From: Eledone cirrhosa
Taxonomy: Eukaryota > Mollusca > Cephalopoda > Octopoda > Eledonidae
DNA length: 64,000 nt
Assembly (NCBI GenBank): GCA_964016885.1
Contig: OZ024744.1
Coordinates: 72,682,329-72,746,328 of the forward strand
Reading direction: 5' to 3'
Below are positions 33,770-45,004 of this stretch, piece after piece. A program made the position numbers and the translations under genes. Within the stretch, counting starts at the first letter, position 1. Every line of letters begins with the position of its first letter. The notes under the pieces are model-generated. The model saw only the letters and a program-made list of their open reading frames with translations. It ran no database searches and was not told where the DNA came from.

Positions 33770-34300
33770 CCGATCTTCTATGGAGCTAATTGGTTCAACC
33801 TTAACAACTGAAACCACAAGGACCTCTAGTGGTTGGCTGATGAGAAGGAAATGTCCTGTATTTCATGTCCATTTTCCATTGTCTTTTATGGAAGTGAGAT
33901 GTGCGCACTCAAAATCACATCTGCAGAGACTCTTGCAGTGGCCCAACATAAAATGGAGCGAATCATACATGGCCTCACTTTACATGACAGGAAAAGCAAC
34001 ACGTGGATTCAATAGTAGATTGACATGAAGGACATAATCAATACCATAAAATACAGCAAATATAGATGGGCTGGCTCAGTCTCTTGTTTCAGAGACAACA
34101 GGTAGACTATTAGAGTGGCAGAATGGACACCAAAGCAGTGAAGAACCACCAGAGGGTGGTCAAAGGCCAGATGGTGCATTGATCTACCCAATAGCTTGTC
34201 CCCACATGGTCCAATACGGTCAGAGGTTGGAAGTGGTGGAGGTCAGCCAGGGAGGGGTTCCTCCAACAGGAGTGAGAAGGCCTGGATTTTTGATTTTTGA
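33770..34300 (+). pseudogene. LINE C-terminal fragment (RTE-1-like lineage)
   Basis: Reads VFYGSEMCALKITSAETLAV, AQHKMERIIHGLTLHDR, then DMKDIINTIKYSKYRWAGSV, RVAEWTP-like and a GRP/RW-like end, across two frames with stops. This pattern (YGSE, then RWAGHVAR, then W-T-P) is that of RTE/nematode-type LINE ends. Different from the PHD-bearing copies. Confidence 0.7.
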
Positions 34301-34308
34301 TATATATA

Positions 34309-34850
34309 CTGGGATGACCAAAAAGTTTGTTTGTTTGTTTTTTTTTTAAGCAACATTAAGCCACAAGTTTTAAACACAAAGCTATTTAAATAATTACAGT
34401 TTTTTTTCCAGTATCTTCTGCCATCTTGTGGGCAGATCCATTAGTCCTTTCTCAAAGAATTTTATGTCTTTAAACTTCCATGTGAACTTTTAGATCCTCT
34501 TCAGAGTTGAAGGTTTGTCCATTCAATGATTTTTGAAGAGGCCGAATCAGGTAGAAACCTGAAGCTGCAATGTTGAGCGAATATGGAGAATGCAGCAACA
34601 TTTCCCAGCCAGGCACCAGTAACGTAGGCTGCATCATCAAGAAGTGTGTGGTCTGACATTGTTGTGGTGAAAGTCAATGCCCTCAATTAGCAAGTGTTGG
34701 ACACTTCTGGTGAACCACTGCATTTAATTTGTCTAGCTGGTCACAGTACACATCCAAATTGAAAGTCCTGTCTGTTGGAAGAAGCTTGTAAAAGATAACA
34801 CTCATCCAATTCCATCAAATATAACGCTACTGCAGAGTTGTTTTACACCC
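34309..34850 (-). pseudogene. Mariner transposase remnant
   Basis: On the minus strand the C-terminal part is readable. A WEVLLHSPYS-like stretch replaces the usual PYSPD motif, so the third catalytic Asp is lost (LNIAASG in place of PDLAPSD). Then come FNSEEDLKVHME and DLPTRWQKILEK, and a terminal sequence CTGGGATGACCAAAAAGTTT at the left edge after TA. Stops and shifts interrupt it. The right end runs into unrelated LINE sequence, so the element is probably incomplete. Confidence 0.8.
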
Positions 34851-34859
34851 CGTGGATAG

Positions 34860-35660
34860 TACAACCCTGAACACCAGGAACACGTTTTGTAGGTGTTCAC
34901 ACCTTCCCTCTGTTTATCTTCCTCAACCTACAGGTTTATATACAGAGAAAGCCCATTCATCCGGGCCATTTTCGCCACATTCACCCACCTTTCAGCAAAT
35001 TTACTGGGGTGTAACACCTCTCTCTCTGCTCTCACCTTCCTTCTGAAGTGGTACTTAAAGAAGGGGATGAGTTATTGTCCAGAGAGAAAGGTGCTTGCCC
35101 TCAGTCCTTTTAACCTCGTCCACCATATTACCTCTTTCGCCATAGTCACCAGACAGAGGAAGACCACCTCTCCTTCATTCTTAAATGAAGGCGGCGGGGT
35201 GATCCTCACAATGGACTCGGCTGGCAACTGGATGCATCCCACACGTGACAGTAGCTGTTCGACATAATTCCACAGGTCGGTCACCTCTGGGCACTGAACA
35301 ATTGCGTGCAGAACCGTTTCGATGTCCTGCTCGCATCTTGAACAGGTCCTTTTGGCAGGATCTATGCCAGGGCGTCCGTGCCTGTAGATTTTGTCTCAAA
35401 CTGCCAGGCCAGAGACCTCTGGAAATTATCCATAGGCCCTGGACGGAAACTCCTCCCGAACATACTGGTCAGTTCGTCTTCCTCGATGCCTAGAGTTTCC
35501 CCGAGAACGTCGTCGCACTTATCCTCCACTAATCCCCTATAGAATGTCTAAGTGGAGTCTCTGCTGATTGCCGTTTCCGCTTAGTAGAGGGCTGTGAGCG
35601 CCTGAAGGCACTCGAGGCCATAATAGATTGAAAGTACACAAGGCAGACAGGATGCTATAG
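34860..35660 (-). pseudogene. LINE C-terminal fragment with zinc-binding motif
   Basis: Minus strand: GRPGIDPAKRTCSRCEQDIE, ETVLHAIVQCPE (a C-x2-C-x8-H-x4-C pattern as in zinc-binding reverse-transcriptase tails), DLWNYVEQLLSRVG, VVFLCLVTMAKEVIWWTRLK and LRASTFLSGQ. The composition is less AT-rich than the flanks. Frames change at least once. A third LINE lineage; clade uncertain (L1/Tx1-like is a guess). Confidence 0.7.
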
Positions 35661-36609
35661 CGATTCGATGCATGCGTATTTCAGACACATAGGCCCATGA
35701 AGGAAAAAAAACATTGATTGTTCATTTTGTTTTGAACTATTTTCAGCTCCACAGTTAAAAAAAGGGTTATAGCTCTGAAATATCATGTTGAAATACACTT
35801 GATAAAACATTACTTTATCCTGTTTTATTTGTCAGTAATTGTCTGTTGTATTTTTCTACCACACTGTACTGGCTGTTTGAAAATTATCAGTCTTTTATTA
35901 CATATCTCTGCTTCTTATTAACTACACTAATTTATATCTTTGTATATATATATGTATATATATATACACGCATATATATATATATATGCAGATACTTTCT
36001 CATACCCTCCTTAAGCAAGATTTAGGTTTTATCTCCCTGTATTAACATGTTTTTGAAACTGCTTATTAATAAAATATGTTGATGCTAGTCCTTGAAATAA
36101 CTATGGCTCTTGTTGATTAGTTCTTTCAAAAGCATGCAGTTCTGCAGAACTTTATAGAAATTTCATGATAATATATGTCTGTATCTAATGCAAAAAAAAA
36201 GAAAAAAAGCTTTTTTTTCTTCTTATCTCTATTTGTTGGCTCTATAACTTTGCTGGCTTGTTCAATGGTCTGATGTTTTTTTTTTTTTAATACAATTCTT
36301 AATGTTTATTTCCCACAAAAGAAACAAAAAAAAAATATATATATATATATATACAACGCACTAACAAATCCCAAGCCTACCACCACCACCACCACACAAA
36401 ATTAAAAAAAACCCATAATCATAAATCAGTGTCTTACTAAATTATATTGACTTGAAGTTTTAAATCAACCAAGCTCTTTCATTTGCAAGTAATTTTTTAA
36501 ATGAACTCTTGCACCTTATATTTTATTTAATTCTTTTAATACTTATTTTTTTCACTGAGAGAAAATTAATATCTATCAATGTAATTTGTTTTTAAAACAT
36601 TTTATTTAT

Positions 36610-36641
<32 letters not shown>

Positions 36642-37119
36642 TTGGTGAAATTTTTTGTCTAGTAAAGAGGAAGGGTTTCAGACATAATATTGCACGTAAA
36701 GAATTTTCTTAGAGTTGAAAGCTAGGGAGGATAGATTAGATTAGTGTCTTCAATGTTACATTTGTACAGTTGAAGGTAGGGCAGGAATGCAAAGTTGCAG
36801 AGTCTAAGAGGAGAGTTACAATATTACTGACAAACAGCAACTACTACAAGCAGACTCATAGTTGATTGGAAATGGAAGGGAACGCGTAATTTTGGAGGAG
36901 GAGGAAGATACGGCATAGAAGTAGTAAAACGATGATATGCAAATAACAGTATACCATCATTATTAACCTCATCATATATTCATTTTCTTTTCAGAAGAAA
37001 TGACTATATTACTAAATATGTTCAAGAACACCAGTAACCAAAGTAGATATACTAGAACAAATATGGAGAGTATGTCCAATCTTTAGAGAAGGTCAATAAG
37101 TACATAAGGCTCAAATATG
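35661..37119. other. AT-rich DNA, no gene recognised
   Basis: Holds TA runs at about 35945-35990, 36335-36355 and 36610-36640 and A/T homopolymers. A short GC-richer patch lies near 36860-36920. No coding signal. Confidence 0.6.
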
Positions 37120-37505
37120 ATCACAAATACAAGTGGCTGAAATGGGATTCCTCTGAAGGGTCTTTGAAGTAATGTTACTCGATAAAAGAGATCAGAGAGT
37201 CACTCCAGTTAGAGCCGCTTCTCCAAATTGAGAGATCACAAATCCGATACTATAGGTATGTGGTTAGAATATCTCAGGAAAGAATTGCTGTACAGATTTT
37301 ATGCACAAAACCAACCAGCAGGAGACCAAGGGATAGACACCGGGCAAGATGGTTGATAACATTCATGAGTTCGGCTGATCTCATTTGGGGATCCAGTCAG
37401 ATCAATTGAAGACGTTTGCTTCTGACAGGACGGAAGGAGTGTCTGAGGACTCTGCCCCATGACCCTCTCAAGAATAACTGGCCAAAGAAGAAGAGAGGAA
37501 AACAA
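37120..37505 (+). pseudogene. LINE C-terminal fragment (second lineage)
   Basis: Matches the fragment at 12432-12835 in the same order: IERSQIRYYRYVVRISQERI-like, PRDRHRARWLITFMSSADLI and DQLKTFASDRTEG, over several frames. Stops are present. Confidence 0.7.
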
Positions 37506-37719
37506 CTGAATCTCTTGACTAACTGGTCTAAGAATTTATATGATTTCACTTGAGTCAAGAGTTGATGCAAAACATCAAGTTATCCTCAGACCAAATATCT
37601 AGTTTAGATGCTTGCAACAGAGTGGAGTCTACCTAAGGTACTCAAGCATCAGGTGGTGGTGGTGGGCAACATATTAAGTTACGTATAACAGTTACAGTAA
37701 TCCAACAAATTTCCACACA

Positions 37720-38958
37720 ATATTTGTGATTTTTAACTCTTTATGGTGCACAATGTCTACTCAATGTCACCCACAAAACCTTGGTGGAACCAACACTCAC
37801 TAAGGTGACATCCACTGGGATTAAAATTGGAATTATCTGATTGCAAGACAAAGTTTTTATCTGTATGATCATGTGAGTCATTTAAAGAGAAGTTGGGGAA
37901 AAACAACAAAATTATTTGGTATATAGAAACCAAACTGAATGGAACTTAACTGGTTTTCTTAGTCTTTTCAATTTCTTTTCCTAATTAGATGTTGACATCA
38001 TCTATTGCATGTGGTATTCAGTTGTTTTCAAGGTTGGAGAATCGATCAACAAGATCCCAGACATCATTCACTTTCCGAGTGGGGTGAAACATATGAAATT
38101 GGACTAAAGAAACAACGTTTCCATTGGTCTTTCAATTTCTGATACTATCTACCTATCGCAATTCCTGGCAGAAAGAGCAACATGAATAAAGTGTCTTGCT
38201 TAAGGTCCATGAATCAAACTTGCAGCCCCGTGATTGCGAATCCAATTCTCTAACCACTAAGCTATGCCCCTTCATTTTCAATTCTGGCTCTGATCTTGGT
38301 TAAAGATATATCTGGCCATAAAAATCTGCATCTGTCAAGCATTTATTTGCATCATTCTATACGGCAAAACAATGTAGCCAAAGAGAACTATGGTGTTACA
38401 CAAGCTAGAGGTTTTCAACCATTTTTGCCTTTGCCAATTTCTCTATGTTAATGCATTGGATTTTTGTGTCAATCTTCAAATTTTCCCGTTGCTGCATGAT
38501 TGTTTTCCCGCAAGAATTCCTTCTTGAGACACACCTCTATTGGTTTAGTTACATAAATGTATTCAGCTGTGATGTAGTTGCATCAAAGCACCTCTTAGGA
38601 CGGCATAAATGGCAAAACAAACGGTTGAAAATGAGGAGTGTCCTTAGCAGGTTCTATCTTCAGCTGGTCCATGCATATATCGTGTCTGCCATTGGAATCA
38701 TGACTATCTGACAATATCAGTCAATACTGGCTGTCAGTGATCATTGCGCATTGGTGCTCTCTGTTCACAATACTGCACCAGCTCAACCTATTCTAGGTGA
38801 ACACGTAAGAATACTGCTGTTGGTTTTTGTGAGAGTTTATAAGAGCCATCTGTCAGTGAAGGCAACAAATACCAGATAGAATATGTTTTGTTTCTTTTAG
38901 TAAGATGCTTTATTATATACAGTTGTGCACCATAAAGAGTTAAAAATCACAAATATTG
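37720..38958. repeat. Short inverted repeats about 1.2 kb apart
   Basis: AATATTTGTGATTTTTAACT then CTTTATGGTGCACAA at about 37720-37755 has its inverted match (TTGTGCACCATAAAGAG then TTAAAAATCACAAATATT) at about 38924-38958. They may be two copies of one repeat in opposite orientation, or the ends of a larger element with a family B SINE inside. Confidence 0.5.
38041..38274 (-). mobile_element. SINE family B
   Basis: ATCGATCAACAAGATCCCAG at the left and CTAACCACTAAGCTATGCCC at the right, with the family B body (AACAACGTTTCCATTGG). Confidence 0.78.
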
Positions 38959-39269
38959 GATGTGGTCCATAACAATTTCTATAAAAATCAAAATATAACG
39001 TAAAATATAGGCCGGCAAATACAGTATATTGTTATCAATAATTTAGTGTTAAAAAGCATGAAAAAATAGATATTACTGCGAAAAATCCATTAAAAAAATC
39101 ACAGAAGATATTTATGATTCTGCGAATATACAGTGGTTTCCATGAATAATTATTAGTTAGGTTCTAAGGAAAATTCTGCAAATAACCAGGATCGCAAATG
39201 CAGAACCACGAATATGTGAGGGTACACTGTAATATGTTTTGTTTCTTTTAGTAAGATGCTTTATTATAT
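38880..39269. repeat. 39-bp direct repeats flanking a 312-bp insert
   Basis: The same 39 bases (beginning AATATGTTTTGTTTCTTTTA, ending TTTATTATAT) stand at 38880-38918 and 39231-39269. The insert (38919-39230) ends GTGAGGGTACACTGT and contains no gene. It lies 50 bases upstream of the MICU-like exon. A retroelement insertion with an unusually long target duplication, or a tandem duplication, would both fit. Confidence 0.8.
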
Positions 39270-39319
39270 GATATGATCTTTGTATATTTTATAATTATAT
39301 TATTCTATATTTATTTCAG

Positions 39320-39446
39320 ACTACTCACCGTCCACTTAGCTTTCGGGAACAAAGGTTTCGAGCTTTTGCATCAGTCGAATATGAAGGCCATTTGTACATG
39401 ACACCGCAGGACTTTCTGGAGTCAGTTTTGGAAGATGCACCAAGAT
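39320..39446 (+). CDS. Internal exon of a MICU-family gene (mitochondrial Ca2+ uptake regulator)
   Basis: MICU proteins are EF-hand regulators of the mitochondrial calcium uniporter, acting in the intermembrane space. An acceptor (TATTTATTTCAG) precedes the exon and a consensus donor (GTAAGT) follows it. The 127 bases start in phase 0 and give 42 residues plus one base. Residues 9-23 read REQRFRAFASVEYEG and 26-36 read YMTPQDFLESV. This combination (R-F-x-x-F-A-S-V/L-E-Y, then Y-M-T-P-x-D-F-L) is the conserved block upstream of the first EF-hand in MICU1-3, most like MICU2/3. No EF-hand lies in this exon, and neighbouring exons are outside the window or not recognised. Codon use and lack of repeats set it apart from everything around it. 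Paralogue assignment is uncertain. Confidence 0.85.
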
Positions 39447-39469
39447 GTAAGTAATTATTTTATAAAGTT

Positions 39470-40100
39470 CAAATATTAGTAAAATTTTATTCTATGTAAA
39501 AAGTAAAAAAAATAAAAAATTTAGATTGAGAAGAAAGAATGGAATGTAAAATAAGAAAATATTTTTAAAAAAATCGGAAAAGGAAGGAAAAGGCAAGGGC
39601 TCTAGTGTCACAGAAGAATGGGGAGGGTGGGCCTAAGGCGCAGTGGTAGTGGATCTGCGCTCCACGGACAAGACTGCAAAATCATTCTTGCAGACAATGA
39701 TTTAGTTAGTTAAATTCTGTCTCAAACCCTGAGGTTCATGCCAGAGTTTATCCTGTTTTGCAATTAAGAGCTTAAAAATATCCCCTGGACATTGCAAAGT
39801 TAAGCCAGAGCTGTTGCTGCTGGTATTTGTTTACTACTGAGTGGACTTGGGTAACATAGAATTAAATGTCTTTCTCAAGAACATGACATTGTGCCCAATC
39901 CAGGATTTGCACCCACATTACTCTCATGAACACAACATCCTAACCAAGATTTAGAAGGTGGAGGACAAAACAATTAGAAATACCAGTCATTGTTTGCTGT
40001 TTCGATTTCGTTAATATCACAGTAATCTGTTATATATATATATATATATTCAAAGATACTTCATTTGGATCCAGTACATTCATTTGTATATATATATATA
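39470..40100. other. Intron sequence, no gene recognised
   Basis: Mixed AT-rich DNA after the exon donor; a TA run at about 40031-40050 and again at 40088-40101. Confidence 0.6.
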
Positions 40101-40479
40101 TGTAGCGCTCTCTAGACAGGGAAGTAGTTAGAGTTACTTCCCGTTGAAAGTCTAGAACCCTCTTTTGCAACTTCTGCAAAGAGGTTATAAATAGTGGCAA
40201 CATAGCCAGCTCCTTCTGTCTTTGGCGCCTTTCCTTCGTACCGACAACACTGAAGATGAACATGTTAATCATGGGCTATACCTAAATATGTACGAGGATA
40301 TTTCTGTACTACAATTATAACGGAGTTATAATAAAAGGAAGACTTGTATTCGTTATGGTGTTTTGTAATATATCTTTTTGTAATATATCTTTTTGTAATA
40401 TATCCTTTTCTGTATAAAATTTAGTAGTTAGATTCCGGTGATATTTACTCAAGTAAATAATCCTGGGTCTGGCAGAACA
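40101..40479 (+). mobile_element. Possible solo LTR
   Basis: Starts TGTAGCGCTCTCTAG and ends TCTGGCAGAACA (TG...CA termini). It contains GGTTATAAATAGTGGC, a TATA-box-like motif, at about 40184, a GC-richer first half, and ATAATAAAAGG as a possible polyadenylation signal at about 40330. There are three TTTTGTAATATATC repeats near 40365-40410. No target duplication or internal coding region was found, so the call is tentative. Confidence 0.45.
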
Positions 40480-40519
40480 CTAAATATATATATATATAAA
40501 TTTGAGCAACTTCCATCCA

Positions 40520-40735
40520 TCACACAATGTGTGTGTGTGTTTGCGTGAATGTATGTGTATTTGCGTGAATATATGTGTATTTGTGTGAATATATGTGTAT
40601 TTGTGTGAATGTATTTCTGTGAGTGTGTATTTTTGTAAGTGTGTCAGTGTTTGCATGTTTATATTTATATACTAATACATATAAATATATGCCAATGCAC
40701 ATACACACACACATGCACACACATACATATACGCA
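40520..40735. repeat. TG-rich minisatellite, 20-bp units, and CA run
   Basis: About four units like TTTGTGTGAATATATGTGTA at 40539-40615, then CACACA runs up to 40735. Confidence 0.85.
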
Positions 40736-41228
40736 TCAGCATATTGAAAAATTTCTAGTATATTGAAAACAGACAGTAAATAAGATTTAGCTAAAGTATT
40801 TTTATATGAATTCTATTGTGAGTTTGACCTAATTCTTCCCATGCACATCTTGCATGTGTTGCCTAGAATATCACTACTTGCACAAAAAGATAAAGGAAAT
40901 TGACATTTAATTGTCAATGTATATTTTATCCAAAATATAAGGAATTAATAAATATTTCCAAGGTAACATTTTGATTTCCTTGTTTTTCCCTTTTTTCTTT
41001 CCTTCCTATTTTTTTTTCTGATATTATTATCTCAATATTTATAAGCTCCATTTCAATTGTAGCAGTTTCCTAAAACTAACTGACTTGTGTGTATTGTGTC
41101 TGTCATTTATCAAAACACATTACAACAAAAGCAAAAATCTCACTAATATTAAGAATATTACTAATAATAATATTTTTTACCCCCATTTGTAAGGTTTGTC
41201 TAGCAATCAGTTGCTAGGTGAAGCATAT

Positions 41229-41420
41229 TAATTGACCTCAGATCAGTCCTTGATCTCAGAGGCTTAATATATCAAGTAGGTTTCTGGCATTGCTAGTGAT
41301 GGTATAAATGTGGGCACTGCTTATAAAGTTGTGGATCCCAAGGCTTCTGATGTAAGACGTAAGATGTTTAGGGACCAGACCTATTGCCCCAATGATGATT
41401 GGCACAGCTGTCTCTACGTG
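41229..41420 (-). pseudogene. RLE-type LINE (R2/NeSL group) C-terminal fragment
   Basis: Minus strand reads VPIIIGAIGLVPKHL, then SAHIYTITSNARNLLDIL. This is the end of the restriction-like endonuclease region in R2/NeSL-type elements (usual form: IPVVIGALG...LLGTAHILRKVL). The last residues are degraded. Confidence 0.75.
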
Positions 41421-42035
41421 TCTATGGCCTGGATTGACTTTAAGAAGGCATATGATATGGTGCCCCATTCTTTGATGTGAGAGCCTTTTACTAAAAAAAT
41501 ACATGTGGTACCATGGTAAAGCCTGTCTATAACCTTCATTGGCTTTTGTGTAGTAAATACCAATATGAAGTCATAGAGAATTGGTATGAGTATGTACCTT
41601 GTAAAGTAATGCATGATGATGAGAAAACAATGATATTCTGGGATTATGATTTTCAGACTGATAGAGTTATTGAGCATCACTGACCAGACATTGTCATATT
41701 AAACAAGAAAGACAAATACTGTCAGATCATTGACGTTGCCATTCCAAATGACACAAATATTGCAAGTAAGATTAAAAACTCACCAAGTGCTCTGAATTGA
41801 AAGTGGAGCTGGCAAGACTAACTGGAATGCAAGAGGGTAATGTGAAAGTGATACCAGTTGTGATTGGTGCATTAGACTCAATACCATTGAAACTTCAAAA
41901 CTTCTAAAAGTTACTGGAAATACCATACTGGTTAGGTGTCATATAAAAGGCTGTTTGCTTGGTACTGTGTACATTTTGATCTGAGTATTATCTGTGTGAG
42001 GTCCTTGTTGAAACTTGGCAGATGACTAAATAATA
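41421..42035 (+). pseudogene. RLE-type LINE (R2/NeSL group), RT motif plus C-terminal part
   Basis: Plus strand: AWIDFKKAYDMVPHSL (RT motif A with catalytic Asp, about 41431-41478), then after a gap NWYEYVPCKVMHDDEKTMIF, QTDRVIEHH, PDIVILNKKDKYCQIIDVAI (a PD...D-x-K type catalytic region) and ends with a VIPVVIGAL-like stretch and TAATAATAAT tail. The middle of RT is missing, so either a deletion or two separate pieces. Stops are frequent. Confidence 0.75.
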
Positions 42036-42063
42036 ATAATTGTGAAAATATTTTTGATTCGTC

Positions 42064-42540
42064 ATCATCATCATCATCATCATCACTGTTTCCATCCACT
42101 TTCCATGCTTGCTGGCATGAGTTGGTTGGGTTGTCATGGTCTGTGACTGCACAAGTCAGAGAGACCTCATTTTGCTCATATGTTCTATAATCAGCATGGT
42201 TTCTATAACAGGAATGCCTTCCTAATGCTTTTACAGAATATACCAGGTTAATTTCATAGTGGCATCAGCACTACCACTTTACAGAGGGCACTGGGTGCAT
42301 TTTATTGTGGCATCAGTACTTTCATTTTACAGAGTACACTAGCTGTATTTTATCATTGCACCAGTACTAGAAAGGTTGTCATATTCTCAGTCAGACAGAA
42401 AATATCTCACTACCCTACATTGTCTCTTCTATCACCATCCACTTTACAGAGTATACTCAGTGCATTTTATTGTGGCATCGACACAGGATGAGAGGGTCCT
42501 CTCTCCTCGATGTTGTCTCAGTCTATTTATCTACCACTTT
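42064..42540 (-). mobile_element. Old LINE-tail copy, duplicated body
   Basis: ATCATCATCATCATCACTG start, CATGCTTGCTGGCATGAG, then the phrase ACTTTACAGAGGGCACTGGG recurs about every 60 bases in diverged form, showing local tandem growth. Confidence 0.7.
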
Positions 42541-43093
42541 ATAAGGGGTTGAGCATCAATATTGTACCATTGTAACACCAGTCAATATGATAATATAATA
42601 AATTCCCATGACAACTAAATATATAAATAACCATGCTATCACAGTTTTAACCCGGTTTACTCATGGGTTATACCTGGATATTTTTTGTTAATTAAAAATT
42701 TATGAGCAAATATACAGTTAGAAGATATCCCATGATTTATTTATCATTAAAGACTTTTCTTGCAAAAGTTATCTTATTACCAGGGTATTATAAAATATTT
42801 TATAAATTGACAACACATACACACAAACATGTATATATCATCCAACCTATGGTAGCAGGGAAAACAGCACAAGGGCTGGCGCTATGCTGTACTGAAGAAG
42901 ACCCGATCTGCAACACACAATGTGACTTGACACTCCTTTCCACTAGCACTCCCTAACGGTTATTCTCAACATCACCACTTCATCCATACACACACATTTT
43001 TAGCAGCTTCCGTCCTGGCGTTCTTAGCATTGTTATACTTCAATATGAGTGACAGTACTGTTATTTTTACAAACAATGTCCTGATTCATATGT

Positions 43094-43292
43094 TAAGGTG
43101 CATGGCTTAATGGTTAAGGAATTTTATTCCCAATCATGAGGTTTTGAGTTTGATTCTTGGACTGGATAATGTGTTATGTCCTTCAGCAAGACACTTTACT
43201 TCATGTTCCTTCTGCTAGTATTTGTATTTCCATGGTCCAATTTGATGAATTCCACTCCACTCAGTAAGCGAACAAGGTCTGGGATCGATTCA
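43094..43292 (+). mobile_element. SINE family B, plus orientation
   Basis: AAGGTGCATGGCTTAATGG head (A-box region), GAGTTTGATTCTTGG B-box region, CAAGACACTTTACTTCATG, AGTAAGCGAACAAGGTCTGG end. Confidence 0.8.
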
Positions 43293-45004
43293 GTTCTATT
43301 GTTGCAGTTCTGCTATCATCTTACACTTCTGATCTTCATATAATGTTTGATATTCTGTGTAAGATATGTTCTATTTAAGGGCACCCGTTCTCTCAATACA
43401 ACCAGATATTTTCTCAATAACTCCGAGACATTTGGAGCCTTCAAATTTTTTCTTTTAATTTCCATATTTCAAGATTAGATTTCTCATTTCTAATCATATC
43501 TTTAAATAGCTTTTTACTATTTTCTTTCCATTTTAACAGAAAAATTTATATCACAAAATTTCAACTGCATGTATATATTTACATCCTGGAAAGGGATGGG
43601 CTTCAGCAAGCTTAAAATGCCCAAGACACACTATGTCATGACCGATAAGTGATTTATAAACACTAATAAAAATAAACCATGTTGAAGGAATATCTATATT
43701 AAAATATCAATAAAATTCTAGTTCAGTATATTATTTCTACTAATTACACAAAAGAAATTATTTATTTCATACCTTTCCACCCATCAATTTCATTAACCCA
43801 AGAATTCTTAGTATTTTATTTCCATATTAGATTGCTATGTCAAGGGGGCAGTTTATGTCTAAAACACTGCTTGTTTTAACACCGCCATTATGTCCTTGGA
43901 TGTCTTTAGCAGAATTGACACTATTATAAGCATGCCAACCAGATTTTGAATTCCTTCCTTAATCAGACGTTTTCTTCTGCAGACATTGACCTACAGATGT
44001 TGCATCTGAGTATCAACTGCATGAATCTCATCAGTCTAGTAATGCTTGCAGAATTTATGGTCATCACTGTCTTTCCATTCCCTTATCCACTGGTTAAACC
44101 TAAAATGAAACATGCTTTGTTAACATTCATTGTTCTACTGGTATTTTAGTCATTAAATTATTTAAAAGTTTGTAGTTAGAGTTTTAACAAAAAATCTCTG
44201 AAATTTATTCATCTCATAATATTTTTTAAACAACATTTATTGCAACCTTTCACGTAATATCTTTAACAGAAGATAAAAATATAAATGGAAAAAAAAATGA
44301 GCAAACCAATAAAAATATAAGCATTTTAATTTAAGATTTAAAATTTCATATTAAATGTTTCCTTTATGCATCCATACCCAACATGTATGTTTTTAAATTC
44401 ATAATCATAAATAAGGTACCAGTGAATTTTAAATGAGCTTTTGGGTTGAAGAAAACAGCTACAGATGATAATTATTAATAATATTTTTTTGATAAATTAT
44501 GCTATTACTTTCTGCTGTGTCATTGCTACCAAACCATAAGAAGGTCAAACTGCATGCATGTAATCAGTTGAATCTTTTTAATTTATATTTCCGCCCTCTT
44601 ATTATTTTGTTTCCCCTTTTTTTATTTAATATTCGCAGTTATGTGTATTCGATTTAGAATAAGTACACTGTATCCCCACATATCATAAAGGGGGACTAAA
44701 ACATTGGTACCAGCAAGGACATCCAATCATAAACATTGATTAAAAAAATTGAAAAACGATAATGGAGCCTGCAAGACTTACTCATACTTTAGCTGGAATA
44801 TGGTCTTAAAAAGCTTGTTATAAGATTATAAGAATCTGTGTGTATGTGTGTATTTGCATGTACACATGCATGCACACATACCTCTGTGTATCCAGTTATG
44901 AACATGTACACTGTATCTATGTATATTGTAACAGCTGATTAAAAGAGGTTGATACCAGGAATGGCATCTGTCTGTAAAAGATTGTTCCGAAAGGGCCCTA
45001 TGCT
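43293..45004. other. AT-rich DNA, no gene recognised
   Basis: A 67-codon frame at 43946-44149 follows a good polypyrimidine stretch ending TTCTGCAG at about 43981, but its translation is not recognised and no donor is convincing. Another repeat shared with 17575-17605 (AAAATGCCC near 43612) is seen. No gene is called. Confidence 0.5.

Noticed and set aside
36980..37020. Acceptor-like TTTTCTTTTCAG as another MICU exon
   Set aside because: No suitable donor in phase, and the translation does not resemble the MICU family.
43946..44149. Possible exon after TTCTGCAG
   Set aside because: No recognised protein, no convincing donor and no conserved motif.
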